From Oscillospiraceae bacterium (GTDB lineage: Bacteria; Bacillota; Clostridia; Oscillospirales; Oscillospiraceae): a DNA stretch of 64,000 nucleotides. The position numbers were made by a program, and so were the translations under genes. Below the pieces are notes generated by a model. The model saw nothing but the letters and a program-made list of their open reading frames with translations. It was not told the DNA's origin and searched no databases. Below, one piece after another: positions 16,798-24,987 of this stretch (position 1 is the first letter of the stretch; every line of letters begins with the position of its first letter). The stretch is from NCBI GenBank assembly GCA_017448455.1, contig JAFSLL010000133.1, positions 1 through 64,000 of the forward strand. Direction: 5' to 3'.

Positions 16798-18017
16798 TCG
16801 CCCAGCCTCCCTGCCAATGCGCCGCTTGCCCAGGCCCATTGCAGATTGTAACCGCCGCAGGGGCCGTCGATGTCGAGTACTTCTCCACAGGCAAACAGGC
16901 CCGGTACCAGAAGGCTTTCAAGCGTTTCCGGTGAAAAGCCCGCCGTCAGCAGTCCGCCGGCCGTCACCTGGGCGGTGTCGAAACCGTCAACTCCCTGAAC
17001 CGGCAGGACAAGGTCCGAGCAGGCTTTCACAACGGCGTTCAACTCCTGCTCCGTCAGATCGGAAAGCGGCTTTTCCGCCGAAATCCCGGCTGTCTTGACC
17101 AGAATTCTGCCGAGACGGTTGTGCAGCATGCCCGTGAAGAGCTCCGATGCGTTCAGCTCGGGCAGACTGCGGATGCGGTTGAGCAGCAGCTCCCGGACAG
17201 CGTCCTCAGAACAGGGCAGAAGACGGAGATGCAGCTGCTGACCCTCAGGCCCCGTCGAGACTGCCCGGGAGAGATCGAAGCCTGCCGGCCCGGAGATGCC
17301 GGTCTCTGTAAACTGAACTTCTCCTTCACCGAACGCGAGGAGCTCAGTGCCGTGCGTCAGCTGAAGGAATGCCTGGACACGGATTCCCTTGAGAGACCGG
17401 GGGAAGGCAGGCTCTGTGCGGATTCGGGTTAAGGACGGGAAAAGAGGGGAGCGTTTGTGCCCGAACGCTTTCCCGAGACGGTACCCGTCAGTGACCCCGC
17501 CGAGCTTGGATCCTGCCGCTCCGCCGCAGGCGAGAATGACCGCGTCTGCCCGGATCCGGTCTTCCGGGCAGTGAATCAGAAACCCTCTGCCGTTTTGATT
17601 CGGAGTGATCCTCTCTGCGGGAGAAGCGCAGCGGATTTCCACACCGGCATGTTCGAGGGCATAGCGCAGCACATCCAGAACACTGTTTGCCGAATCCGAG
17701 AGCGGATAAACACGTCCGTCCGGCTCCGTTACGGTCAGAAGCCCGAGCTCGGAGAAGAAACGGAGCGTGTCCTCCGGGCCGAAGAGGCGAAGGGCGTGGT
17801 CGGAGAAGGCTGCGTCCGTTCCGAAATAGGCGCCGGGGAGCGCATTGAGGTTGGTCAGGTTGCATCGCCCGTTGCCGGTGGCAAGCAGCTTCTTTCCGAC
17901 GCGCTGCTGGCGCTCCAGGAGAATTACTTTTCGTCCGGGAGTGCCGGCTGCGGTCAGTGCGGCCATCATCCCCGAAGCACCGGCGCCGATGATTACGACG
18001 ACAGAAGGATTATTCAT
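16794..18017 (-). CDS. HI0933/BaiN-type flavoprotein, NAD(P)/FAD-dependent oxidoreductase
   Basis: A 407-residue protein with the N-terminal dinucleotide motif VVVIIGAGASGMMAALTAAG, then KKLLATGNGRCNLTN and VILACGGAAGSKLG. The C-terminal flavin motif is GLFACGEVLDIDGPCGGYNLQWAWASG. This is the HI0933-like family; one member, BaiN, has been linked to bile-acid ring reduction, but that assignment should not be carried over to every homologue. ATG 18017 has GAGG eight nt upstream; a TTG overlapping the mocR stop is the alternative. It is coupled to the next gene by ATGA. Confidence 0.88.
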   Translation of the reverse strand: MNNPSVVVIIGAGASGMMAALTAAGTPGRKVILLERQQRVGKKLLATGNGRCNLTNLNALPGAYFGTDAAFSDHALRLFGPEDTLRFFSELGLLTVTEPDGRVYPLSDSANSVLDVLRYALEHAGVEIRCASPAERITPNQNGRGFLIHCPEDRIRADAVILACGGAAGSKLGGVTDGYRLGKAFGHKRSPLFPSLTRIRTEPAFPRSLKGIRVQAFLQLTHGTELLAFGEGEVQFTETGISGPAGFDLSRAVSTGPEGQQLHLRLLPCSEDAVRELLLNRIRSLPELNASELFTGMLHNRLGRILVKTAGISAEKPLSDLTEQELNAVVKACSDLVLPVQGVDGFDTAQVTAGGLLTAGFSPETLESLLVPGLFACGEVLDIDGPCGGYNLQWAWASGALAGRLGE

Positions 18018-18031
18018 CGCAGATTCCTCGC

Positions 18032-19423
18032 TCAAATCAGTTCCGCCAGAACCAGAAGCGCCCGATTGAACGCTTCTGCTGTCAGAGCGGAGTAGTTGAC
18101 AATAAAGGTGTGCTCCGGCGCATCCGAAGCATTCTGGTAATAGACAGACAGCGGGAGAAGACGGATGCCGCGGCGGAAAAGCAGCCCGCGTAGCTCGTCA
18201 TCTGCCCGTTCTGTCTGAAGCCGCATCAGAAAATGCAGTCCGGAGTCCTGTTCCAGAACGGAGATCCGGTCGGCTGCGGGACTGTCAGCGATGCACTGCA
18301 GCAGCTGGCGGCGAAGTCTCGTATAGAAAAGGCGCATCCGGTTGATGTGCTTTTCAAAATAGCCGTCGGCGATGAACCGGGCGAGAGTATGCTGTTCGAA
18401 GCTGGACACGGTGCAGGAATAAAAGGAAAGCCTTTCATAATAGAGGTCAGCCAGCGCGGGCGGGAGTACCATGTAGCTGATGCGGATCGTTGACGCGAGG
18501 GTTTTGGAGAAGGTGTTCATGTAAATAACATGGCCATGCGGGTCGATGCTCTGAAGCGACGGGAGCGGTTTGCCTGTCAGACGGAATTCACTGTCATAGT
18601 CGTCTTCAATGATGATTCTGCCTTCCCGGGACTTTGCCCAGCAGAGCAGTTCAGCGCGCCTGGCAGCCGGCATGGTGATCCCGGTCGGGAAGTGATGCGT
18701 CGGACTGATGTGGACGACATCTGCGCCGCTTTGCTCCAGCGCGGAAAGTTTGATTCCGGCATCATCCATCGCTGCCCGGCGGCAGTTTGCGCCGCAGGAT
18801 TCGTAAATCTGTGCGATCTTGCGGTAACCGGGATCCTCCAGACAGTAGACCCGGTCGGAACCCAGAAGCTGGATCAGGAGACCGTAAAGGTATTCCGTCC
18901 CGGCTCCGACGATGATCTGGTCGGGGCTGACCTGCATCCCCCGAAAGGAACGCAGATGCGAGGCGATTGCCTCCCGCAGCTGGCGCACGCCGCCGCAGGG
19001 GGAAGAGAGCAGCAGGGCGTCACCCACATCGTTGATCGTTGTGCGGAGGAGATGCGCCCATACGGAGAAGGGAAAGGTTTCCGCGGACGCACGGTTTCCG
19101 GACAGATCCAGAAGTCCGGGGGGCGGTTCCTGTGGCGTGCGGATGAGCGGAATTTCCGTATTCGCGATGTCCGCGCGTCCGGCGAGCTCCGAAACATAAT
19201 ATCCGCGTTTTGGTTCTGAGTAGACATAGCCCTCATCGATCAGCCGGTTGTAGGCATTCTCAACCGTGATGCTGCTGATGCCGAGATTTTCGGAAAAGCT
19301 TCGTTTGGAAGGGAGCCTTTCGCCTGCAGTGAGCCTGCCAGACTGAATATCCCGGCGAAGCCGTTGACACAGCTGCTCATACAGTGGCAGAGGCTGATCC
19401 GGTTGGAGAGAATAAGTGAGCAT
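18032..19423 (-). CDS. MocR/PdxR-type transcription regulator (GntR HTH + aminotransferase fold)
   Basis: A 463-residue regulator. Residues about 10-80 form a GntR winged helix (LYEQLCQRLRRDIQSGRLTAGERLPSKR is the family pattern), then a fold-type I aminotransferase-like domain. The PLP-lysine context appears as YMNTFSKTLASTIRISYM. Family members bind PLP and control vitamin B6, GABA or amino-acid genes. No pdxS/pdxT lies nearby; the two downstream flavoprotein genes follow with almost no gap, and the 334-nt upstream region is shared with the divergent dehydratase operon, so either could be its target. Confidence 0.92.
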   Translation of the reverse strand: MLTYSLQPDQPLPLYEQLCQRLRRDIQSGRLTAGERLPSKRSFSENLGISSITVENAYNRLIDEGYVYSEPKRGYYVSELAGRADIANTEIPLIRTPQEPPPGLLDLSGNRASAETFPFSVWAHLLRTTINDVGDALLLSSPCGGVRQLREAIASHLRSFRGMQVSPDQIIVGAGTEYLYGLLIQLLGSDRVYCLEDPGYRKIAQIYESCGANCRRAAMDDAGIKLSALEQSGADVVHISPTHHFPTGITMPAARRAELLCWAKSREGRIIIEDDYDSEFRLTGKPLPSLQSIDPHGHVIYMNTFSKTLASTIRISYMVLPPALADLYYERLSFYSCTVSSFEQHTLARFIADGYFEKHINRMRLFYTRLRRQLLQCIADSPAADRISVLEQDSGLHFLMRLQTERADDELRGLLFRRGIRLLPLSVYYQNASDAPEHTFIVNYSALTAEAFNRALLVLAELI

Positions 19424-19484
19424 CGGACACCGCTTTCTGGCATTTGTTATACATGCATTTCCAGCAATTTCTTATGCCAGCCTC

Positions 19485-19513
19485 ATCATAGCACAGACGG
19501 GGAGAAACCGCAA
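19485..19513 (-). promoter_or_regulatory. Probable promoter of the mocR operon
   Basis: On the minus strand TATGAT (19485-19490) lies 17 bp after TTGCGG (19508-19513), giving a leader of about 55 nt. The 19424-19757 gap otherwise holds AT-rich sequence and the divergent promoter; I see no gene. Confidence 0.55.
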
Positions 19514-19642
19514 GGAGATGGGGGAAAAAGCAAAGGAGAAGGGAATTAGACAAATTGTACAAAAGTGTAAAAAAGCAATTGTCAGTTTTTCACAAAAAAG
19601 AAAGTGAAAATTTTGTAAAAATGATAAAATTGTGAATTATTA

Positions 19643-19671
19643 TTGATTTTACAGTGGCAAATCGATAAAAT
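19643..19671 (+). promoter_or_regulatory. Probable promoter of the 2-hydroxyacyl-CoA dehydratase operon
   Basis: TTGATT (19643-19648), a 17-bp spacer and TAAAAT (19666-19671) lie about 85 nt before the ATG, in a strongly AT-rich region. Confidence 0.5.
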
Positions 19672-19757
19672 AATGTCATAAAAAGGGGGATTTTAGTCCG
19701 AATAAAAGGGCTCTTTTCAAAGCACATTATTAAACTGATTGGGGGAATTGTTTTAAC

Positions 19758-20957
19758 ATGAGAGATCTGAAGCACCTACAGTACTTCGAAGACCTGCTGC
19801 AGGTCGCGAACAATGAGCTCATTGCCAGGGCAAAGGAGGACGGGAAGGTCTGTGTGGCCTATACCTGCGAGAACGTTCCGGAACCGCTGCTGAACCTCCC
19901 GGGATGCTTTTCCATCCGCCTGCATGCCCCGAACACAGGCTCCATGGATATCGCGACCTACTACATGACCAACCTTCTCTGCGAACCCAGCCGCGCGCTT
20001 CTGGAGCGTGCGATTGAGGGCGGCTTTAATTTCTCCGACTGTGTCATTACACCGGACGGCTGCACGATGATGAACCGTGCCGTGGAGAACATGGAGCTGC
20101 TCAAGACCATGGGCAAGGACAATCCGAATTTCTTCCATGAGTATATGGAGATCGCCTTTAAGAATACCGAAAACGACGTGAATCTGTCCATCCTGCAGTG
20201 CACGAACCATATTCTCAATCCGCTGCATGAGCATTACGGGATCGATATATCGGATGCGGCGATCCGACAGGCGGTTGCGGATCATAACAGGCTCTGCCGC
20301 CTGGTTCGTGAGATCGGCAGTTTCCGCAAGGAAGAGAACCCGCGGATCACCGGCTATGAGTTCCATGTTCTGTGTCTGGCCACCTATGTATGTCCCAGCT
20401 ATCTGGTAATGGACAAGCTTGAAGAGACCCTCGAAGAACTGAAAACGCGTCAACCGGATGACAAACCCTGGCGCGCCAGAGTTCTGCTGGTCGGCTCTGA
20501 GGTGGATGACAGCGGCCTCGTGAAACTCATTGAGGAGCAGGGCGCCCTGGTCTGCTGCGACCGTTTCTGCTTCGGCTCTTATCCGGGCCGCAGCGAGATC
20601 GTCCTGAATGACGAGGAGGATGCGCTCCGTCAGGTCTGCCGCCACTATATTCAGAACTGCCAGTGCCCGCGCATGATGAACCAGGAGAAGGTTTACGGCC
20701 GTAAGCAGTACGTGGCGAATCTTGCGAAGGAATACCGTGCGGACGGTATTATCTACCAGCAGGTTAAGTTCTGCGATCCCTGGGCGTATGAGCGGACACT
20801 CGGCGCTGCCATGCTGCAGGATGACTACGGCTTTCCGGTGCTGTCTGTTGACCGTCCTTATAATATCGCTTCTTCCGCAGGCCAGATGCGTACGCGTGTA
20901 CAGGCCTTTGTCGAGAGCATCGAGATTAAGAAGATTCAGAGAGGTGGGAAAGCATGA
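19758..20957 (+). CDS. 2-hydroxyacyl-CoA dehydratase family protein, HgdB-like subunit
   Basis: A 399-residue protein of the HgdB/FldB/BcrB family. VAYTCENVPEPLLNLPG is the characteristic early segment, DCVITPDGCTMMNRAVENM follows, and YRADGIIYQQVKFCDPWAYE lies near the C-terminus; these supply cysteines for the [4Fe-4S] cluster. Family enzymes remove water from 2-hydroxyacyl-CoA by a ketyl-radical route after one-electron activation by a separate ATPase (HgdC type), which is not encoded here. The substrate cannot be inferred. GGGGGAATTG precedes the start, and the stop overlaps the next start as ATGA. Confidence 0.88.
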   Translation: MRDLKHLQYFEDLLQVANNELIARAKEDGKVCVAYTCENVPEPLLNLPGCFSIRLHAPNTGSMDIATYYMTNLLCEPSRALLERAIEGGFNFSDCVITPDGCTMMNRAVENMELLKTMGKDNPNFFHEYMEIAFKNTENDVNLSILQCTNHILNPLHEHYGIDISDAAIRQAVADHNRLCRLVREIGSFRKEENPRITGYEFHVLCLATYVCPSYLVMDKLEETLEELKTRQPDDKPWRARVLLVGSEVDDSGLVKLIEEQGALVCCDRFCFGSYPGRSEIVLNDEEDALRQVCRHYIQNCQCPRMMNQEKVYGRKQYVANLAKEYRADGIIYQQVKFCDPWAYERTLGAAMLQDDYGFPVLSVDRPYNIASSAGQMRTRVQAFVESIEIKKIQRGGKA

Positions 20958-22552
20958 AGACCGTTGAGAAAGTTGTCAATCCTGTCCGGCGTGCCGGTGA
21001 GCAGTCTCCCGGAAAGATCTACAACGAGAAGCTGAAGGTGCGTGCCCGCCGTGAGTGGCGCGGTGTGAAGGACACGTTCTACGATTATACCCGCTGGCTC
21101 TATCTGGTCTCTGTCCTGGCCCGCTTTATCGTGGTTCCGCGCAACATCAAGGGCTTTTTCCGCTATCGCTGGATGATGAGCTATTTCTTCGTCATGCACG
21201 GCATGGACAAGTTCACCATCGGTCTGCGTGACGAGGCGCTTCGCCTTGCGCATACTTCTTTTAACTTTGTCATTGCCGACGTGACACAGGCAATTGCCAA
21301 CTGCTTCCGCGGTGACCGCCGGGTCGGCAACGACAAGGCCTATTCCGACAAATGCGTGATCACCGACGAGAACTCCATGGTCACCTTTATGATGGGCTTT
21401 GATACCGACAAGGTTCACACCATTCTGCGTGAAGTACCGGCAATGTTTGCTTCCAACATCTTCCATCAGTTCAACGTGGAGCACTATCTGGATATTGCCC
21501 AGCAGTACGGGATTGCGGGCGATGTCTGCCCCATGCCGGAAGCCGAAGCCGGGATTTCCATTGACGATGACTTCTGCGTCCTCGGCTGCTGTGCGGTTCA
21601 GAACAATACCACCTGCGACGGCTCGCTGATGGGCAACGGCATCATTGCCAAGCGTCTGGAGCGTGAATATGGCATTCCGACCTTCCAGCTGGCGACACCG
21701 CTGCGCCATAAGGAACCGGATGTGATGGACTATGCCGCTCAGGAGATCAAAAACGCGATCGCCTTTGTCGAAGAGCACACCGGCGAGAAGTGGGACTGGG
21801 ATGTCTATTTTGCAGCCGCGAAGCGCGTCAACGACGCGACCCGCTGCCGTATTGCGCAGATGGAGATCAACTCTACGCCCTATCCGCAGTTCTTCGGTTC
21901 CGCATTCAGCCTGTACAACGACACCAACTATATGGGCAACTCCGGCCGCAACGCCGACTTTGTGAAGATCGACCACAAGCTGCTCGAGCTCGCCGAGAAG
22001 GGTTACCGCGCCAAGCGCATGTATGCGAAGGAATACCGCCATCGCTGCATTGTCTGGGGCGTGCAGCCGCAGTACACCATCGATATGCTCTACTGGCTGG
22101 TTCAGTGCTGGGGCGTTGTGCCGCTGACAGATATGCTCTCCGTCATCAACACGGAGATGATCGCCGAAGAGGACACGCCGGAAAACCGTGAACAGGCTTA
22201 CCGGGATATGGCCATGCTGAATATGGAGATGATCATGCGCAACCATACCCACGGCGGTTATAAGGTCCTCCTGGATGAACTCTGGGAGCTCTGCGAAAAA
22301 ATGAACGCCGACATGGTCATGATGTGGGAGCATATGAGCTGCAAGGCGCTGACCGGCATGCACGGCATGTTCGAGGAACAGGCGCGCGAGAGGGGAATCC
22401 ATATCATGTGGGTCTCTCATGACCTCTGTGATCCCCGTGTCTTTACCCGTCAGGCGATCCGTGACCAGGTCAATAACTATATGCGTACTGTCATGCGCGA
22501 AGAGCCTCTGGACCCGTCGCTTGAGATCATCCCTGACAACGAGGCCTATTAA
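20954..22552 (+). CDS. 2-hydroxyacyl-CoA dehydratase family protein, second subunit
   Basis: A 532-residue partner subunit, longer than typical HgdA-type chains. After a basic N-terminal stretch, SFNFVIADVTQAIANCFRG, DVCPMPEAEAGISIDDDFC and VLGCCAVQNNTTCDGSLMG give a cysteine-rich central region, and the C-terminal part has MMWEHMSCKALTGMHGM and DLCDPRVFTRQAIRDQ. Together with the preceding gene it should form the heterodimeric catalytic component. Translation is coupled by an ATGA overlap. The missing activator must be encoded elsewhere if this is a true dehydratase. Confidence 0.85.
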   Translation: MKTVEKVVNPVRRAGEQSPGKIYNEKLKVRARREWRGVKDTFYDYTRWLYLVSVLARFIVVPRNIKGFFRYRWMMSYFFVMHGMDKFTIGLRDEALRLAHTSFNFVIADVTQAIANCFRGDRRVGNDKAYSDKCVITDENSMVTFMMGFDTDKVHTILREVPAMFASNIFHQFNVEHYLDIAQQYGIAGDVCPMPEAEAGISIDDDFCVLGCCAVQNNTTCDGSLMGNGIIAKRLEREYGIPTFQLATPLRHKEPDVMDYAAQEIKNAIAFVEEHTGEKWDWDVYFAAAKRVNDATRCRIAQMEINSTPYPQFFGSAFSLYNDTNYMGNSGRNADFVKIDHKLLELAEKGYRAKRMYAKEYRHRCIVWGVQPQYTIDMLYWLVQCWGVVPLTDMLSVINTEMIAEEDTPENREQAYRDMAMLNMEMIMRNHTHGGYKVLLDELWELCEKMNADMVMMWEHMSCKALTGMHGMFEEQARERGIHIMWVSHDLCDPRVFTRQAIRDQVNNYMRTVMREEPLDPSLEIIPDNEAY

Positions 22553-22570
22553 GGAAGGAGAGTCCGTTAT

Positions 22571-22738
22571 ATGTCGAAGCTTATCAAGATTCCGCTGATT
22601 GCGCTGGCCATTGCGCTTGCGTTCTTTGTGGTAACCTTTACCATCTATTTCTTCAACCTGGATATGAAAGCTACCGCTCTGCTCGCTCCGCTTCTGGAGA
22701 AGTGGTACGATAATCTCCCGCGCAAACAGTACATCTGA
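22571..22738 (+). CDS. 55-residue single-span membrane protein
   Basis: A short frame, MSKLIKIPLIALAIALAFF onward, ending RKQYI, with one hydrophobic helix at residues 5-29 followed by a 26-residue tail. It starts 18 nt after the dehydratase stop behind a strong AAGGAAGGAGAG site and ends before the operon terminator, so it is very likely translated. No family is known to me. Its place suggests that it tethers or assists the dehydratase at the membrane. Confidence 0.75.
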   Translation: MSKLIKIPLIALAIALAFFVVTFTIYFFNLDMKATALLAPLLEKWYDNLPRKQYI

Positions 22739-22756
22739 TTCAATCCCTGTAAAACG

Positions 22757-22816
22757 AAGGGGCTGTGAAGAAAAGGTGAGAGATCACTCGCCTGAACTTC
22801 ACAGCTCCTTGCTTTT
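22757..22816 (+). terminator. Terminator of the dehydratase operon
   Basis: AAGGGGCTGTGAAG (22757-22770) pairs with CTTCACAGCTCCTT (22797-22810), with an inner hairpin AGGTGAG/CTCGCCT, followed by GCTTTTAT. It lies between the convergent operons. Confidence 0.8.
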
Positions 22817-22822
22817 ATGCCG

Positions 22823-23788
22823 CTATTCCCTTATTTCCAGCGAAATGTCGCCCGTGTCGGTGGTGATCACACACCGACCGCCCGTGATCGTTTTGGGAAC
22901 GTTCACCTTTCCGGTATCGCTCTCTGTATGGAAGACCTTGTCGGAGAGGAGGGTTCCGGAAACATCGCCTGTGTCGGTGGTCACGTAGATCGTCTCGGCG
23001 TCGCACCCGTCAAACCGGACGTCGCCGGTGGTCCTTACAATCGTGATGGTGTCTTTGGCGATAACATTCTTCATGCTGAGGCCGCCGGAGCTTGCTTCAG
23101 AACTGAGGTTCCTGCAGGTTACATCTTCCAGCGCGACCGTTCCCGTGCTTGCCCTGATGGTCATATCGCCCCCGCACGTCACATTGCTGCCTTCAATCCT
23201 GCCGGTGCTCACTTTCAGACTGACTTCTTTCGCGTTCAGGCCGGAAACGGTGATCGCTCCGGTGTCGGTTCCGATCTCGAGCTTGTCCGCCTCGGGGACC
23301 AGGCAGGAGATATCTCCGGTGTTGAGCTCGACCTCCATACTCTCAAAAGTGAAGTCCTTCGGAATCTCCACATCGCCGGTTTCGGTCTCCAGTTCCAGCT
23401 CGCCGTACTTTCTGTCCGGAAGATATACCGTGATTGTCTCCTTTTCCGTCACGATGCCGAAATGGAAGCCCGATTTCTGTTCCGTGCGGTCGATCTTCAG
23501 GGTGCTGCCATCGACGCGGACATTGTGTGGCTCATTCTTTTCCTCGACACACACCACTGTGCATTTTCCGTCCTTCGCGGGGACGAATCGGATATCCTCC
23601 GTATCGGCGTCGATGTTGATATCCGCAAAGTCTTTCTTCACCTCATAGGTGTTCATCACCAAATCTCCTTTGCCCTTGGTCGGGCCGGAGAAATCAAAAC
23701 CGAGGAGCCTGTACGCCGTCACGCAGATGCACAGACCCGCCAGAATCAGGATCGACGCGGCAGTCAGCCATTTTCTTCCCTTGCTCAT
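22823..23788 (-). CDS. DUF4097 family beta-strand repeat membrane protein
   Basis: A 321-residue protein with one N-terminal membrane helix (residues about 8-28) and then a long series of strand repeats marked by TGD/TGT/TGK turns (ETGDVEIP, NTGDISC, DTGAITV, STGRIEG, STGTVAL, TTGDVRF, DTGDVSG, DTGKVNV, DTGDISL). This is the adhesin-like DUF4097 solenoid; the function is unknown. GGAGG ten nt upstream places the start at 23788, four nt after the DUF1700 stop. It is the last gene of the PadR-DUF1700-DUF4097 operon, a frequent Firmicutes arrangement tied to envelope stress. Confidence 0.88.
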   Translation of the reverse strand: MSKGRKWLTAASILILAGLCICVTAYRLLGFDFSGPTKGKGDLVMNTYEVKKDFADINIDADTEDIRFVPAKDGKCTVVCVEEKNEPHNVRVDGSTLKIDRTEQKSGFHFGIVTEKETITVYLPDRKYGELELETETGDVEIPKDFTFESMEVELNTGDISCLVPEADKLEIGTDTGAITVSGLNAKEVSLKVSTGRIEGSNVTCGGDMTIRASTGTVALEDVTCRNLSSEASSGGLSMKNVIAKDTITIVRTTGDVRFDGCDAETIYVTTDTGDVSGTLLSDKVFHTESDTGKVNVPKTITGGRCVITTDTGDISLEIRE

Positions 23789-23792
23789 TTTG

Positions 23793-24389
23793 TCATTCCT
23801 CCTTGCCTGCAATTGCATTTTTGATGCCGATCAGCATACGGCGCGTTATTTTCGCAACTGCTTTTGTAAGCCGGACACAGCCGATGAACAGCAGAATAGC
23901 AAGTCCTGCGCATACCGCCGCTGCACCGGCGTAAAACAGGGCGCCCCGGAAGTTCGCTTCCATGAGATACATGACCGTTGCCGCGACGCCGGCAATGACC
24001 CCGCCTGCCAGAGCCAGGTCCGCAGCGTAGACACAAAGGACCACAGCCCAGATGCAGACATAGACGGAAAACAGGATTGCGGCCACAGAGATCAGCAACG
24101 GAATCCAGACCGGCGCGCCGAGCACCAGCAGCACGATCTCCCAGATCCTCAGCTGCCTGTTCGGCCTGACTTTTTCCCGGACGAGCTTCCCCAACGGGGT
24201 TTCCGCTATGATCTGCGCCCGGATATTCTCCACTGCTCCAATCTGTGCAACGGCTTCATCCTCTGAGAGGCCTTCCTCAATGCGGTCGTCGATCATCTCA
24301 CTGTAAAACGAGACCCGGGCCTCAATTTCTTCCTGTGGCAGCCCCTGCAGCGCCGTCCTGAGCTCACGCAAAAAATCTTCCTTATTCAT
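23793..24389 (-). CDS. DUF1700 (HAAS) family membrane protein
   Basis: A 198-residue protein. The first 70 residues are the helical HAAS-type domain (MNKEDFLRELRTALQGLP, then EGLSEDEAVAQIG), followed by four hydrophobic helices. The start overlaps the PadR stop by 8 nt, which places it at 24389; a longer frame would run far into padR. The family commonly sits between a PadR regulator and a DUF4097 protein and is thought to be part of a membrane sensing unit. Confidence 0.88.
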   Translation of the reverse strand: MNKEDFLRELRTALQGLPQEEIEARVSFYSEMIDDRIEEGLSEDEAVAQIGAVENIRAQIIAETPLGKLVREKVRPNRQLRIWEIVLLVLGAPVWIPLLISVAAILFSVYVCIWAVVLCVYAADLALAGGVIAGVAATVMYLMEANFRGALFYAGAAAVCAGLAILLFIGCVRLTKAVAKITRRMLIGIKNAIAGKEE

Positions 24390-24702
24390 CACGGGTGTCC
24401 TCCCTTGTGATAAAGTTATAAATGGGAATGATCTCTTCCCAGTCCTCCCGGAACTCCGTGATCCGGTTCTTTCCTGCGGCGGTGATATGGTAGTACTTTC
24501 GGAGCCTTCCTTCATGCTCCACGCTTCGCACCGTCAGCATCTTTGCCGTCTCAAGACGTTTCAGAATGGTGTACAGGGTGGACTCGGACAGTTCCACATA
24601 AGGCTTCATATCCTTAATGATCTTGTACCCGTAGGAGTCCTCATTCTTTATAGCGGTCAGCACACACACGTCCAGCATGCCGCGCTTCAGTTGAGCATCC
24701 AT
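24382..24702 (-). CDS. PadR family transcription regulator
   Basis: A 106-residue winged-helix protein. KRGMLDVCVLTAIKNEDSYGYKIIKDM and LSESTLYTILKRLE are the PadR helix-turn-helix pattern (written here in two pieces), followed by GRLRKYYHITAAGKN in the wing. It probably represses its own operon: an inverted repeat overlaps its promoter. GGGAGG precedes ATG 24702. Confidence 0.92.
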   Translation of the reverse strand: MDAQLKRGMLDVCVLTAIKNEDSYGYKIIKDMKPYVELSESTLYTILKRLETAKMLTVRSVEHEGRLRKYYHITAAGKNRITEFREDWEEIIPIYNFITREDTRDE

Positions 24703-24724
24703 GCCATACCTCCCTTTACAGAAT

Positions 24725-24755
24725 ACATCGTAACACGAGGTATAAGCGATGTCAA
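24725..24755 (-). promoter_or_regulatory. PadR operon promoter with overlapping inverted repeat
   Basis: On the minus strand TTGACA (24750-24755), a 17-bp spacer and TACGAT (24727-24732). The inverted repeat ACATCG (24725-24730) and CGATGT (24747-24752), 16 bp apart, overlaps both promoter boxes, the place for an autoregulatory PadR operator. The sequence from 24760 to 24920 is AT-rich with no gene seen. Confidence 0.75.
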
Positions 24756-24927
24756 GTATTATTTTATGATCTTGGTAAAAAACAAAAAACTACTTGCCAT
24801 GGTTTATTTCTTCTTTTTAAAATACTGCCAATGCCTTCATTTCTTTTGTTGTCGTTGTGAACATAACCATACAGGGACACCGGAATGAATATCTATCAGG
24901 ATATAATGCATAAAAATCAGATTATGC

Positions 24928-24956
24928 TTGACTAATATTCATTTATACCCTATAAT
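24928..24956 (+). promoter_or_regulatory. Promoter of the arginine operon, with possible ARG boxes
   Basis: TTGACT (24928-24933), a 17-bp spacer and a perfect TATAAT (24951-24956). Around it lie AT-rich half-palindromes of the ARG-box type (TGCATAAAAATCAGAT ending near 24921, AATATTCATTTAT over the spacer, GCATAAATATACAC from about 24962). ArgR repression is inferred; no argR gene is in the window. Confidence 0.8.
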
Positions 24957-24987
24957 TCACGCATAAATATACACGGAGGCGTTTGCT

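Noticed and set aside
19540..19700. Short CRISPR-like or phage-like repeats in the AT-rich region before the dehydratase operon
   Set aside because: The similar TTTTGTAAAA and GTGAAAA pieces are short, unevenly spaced and explained by base composition.
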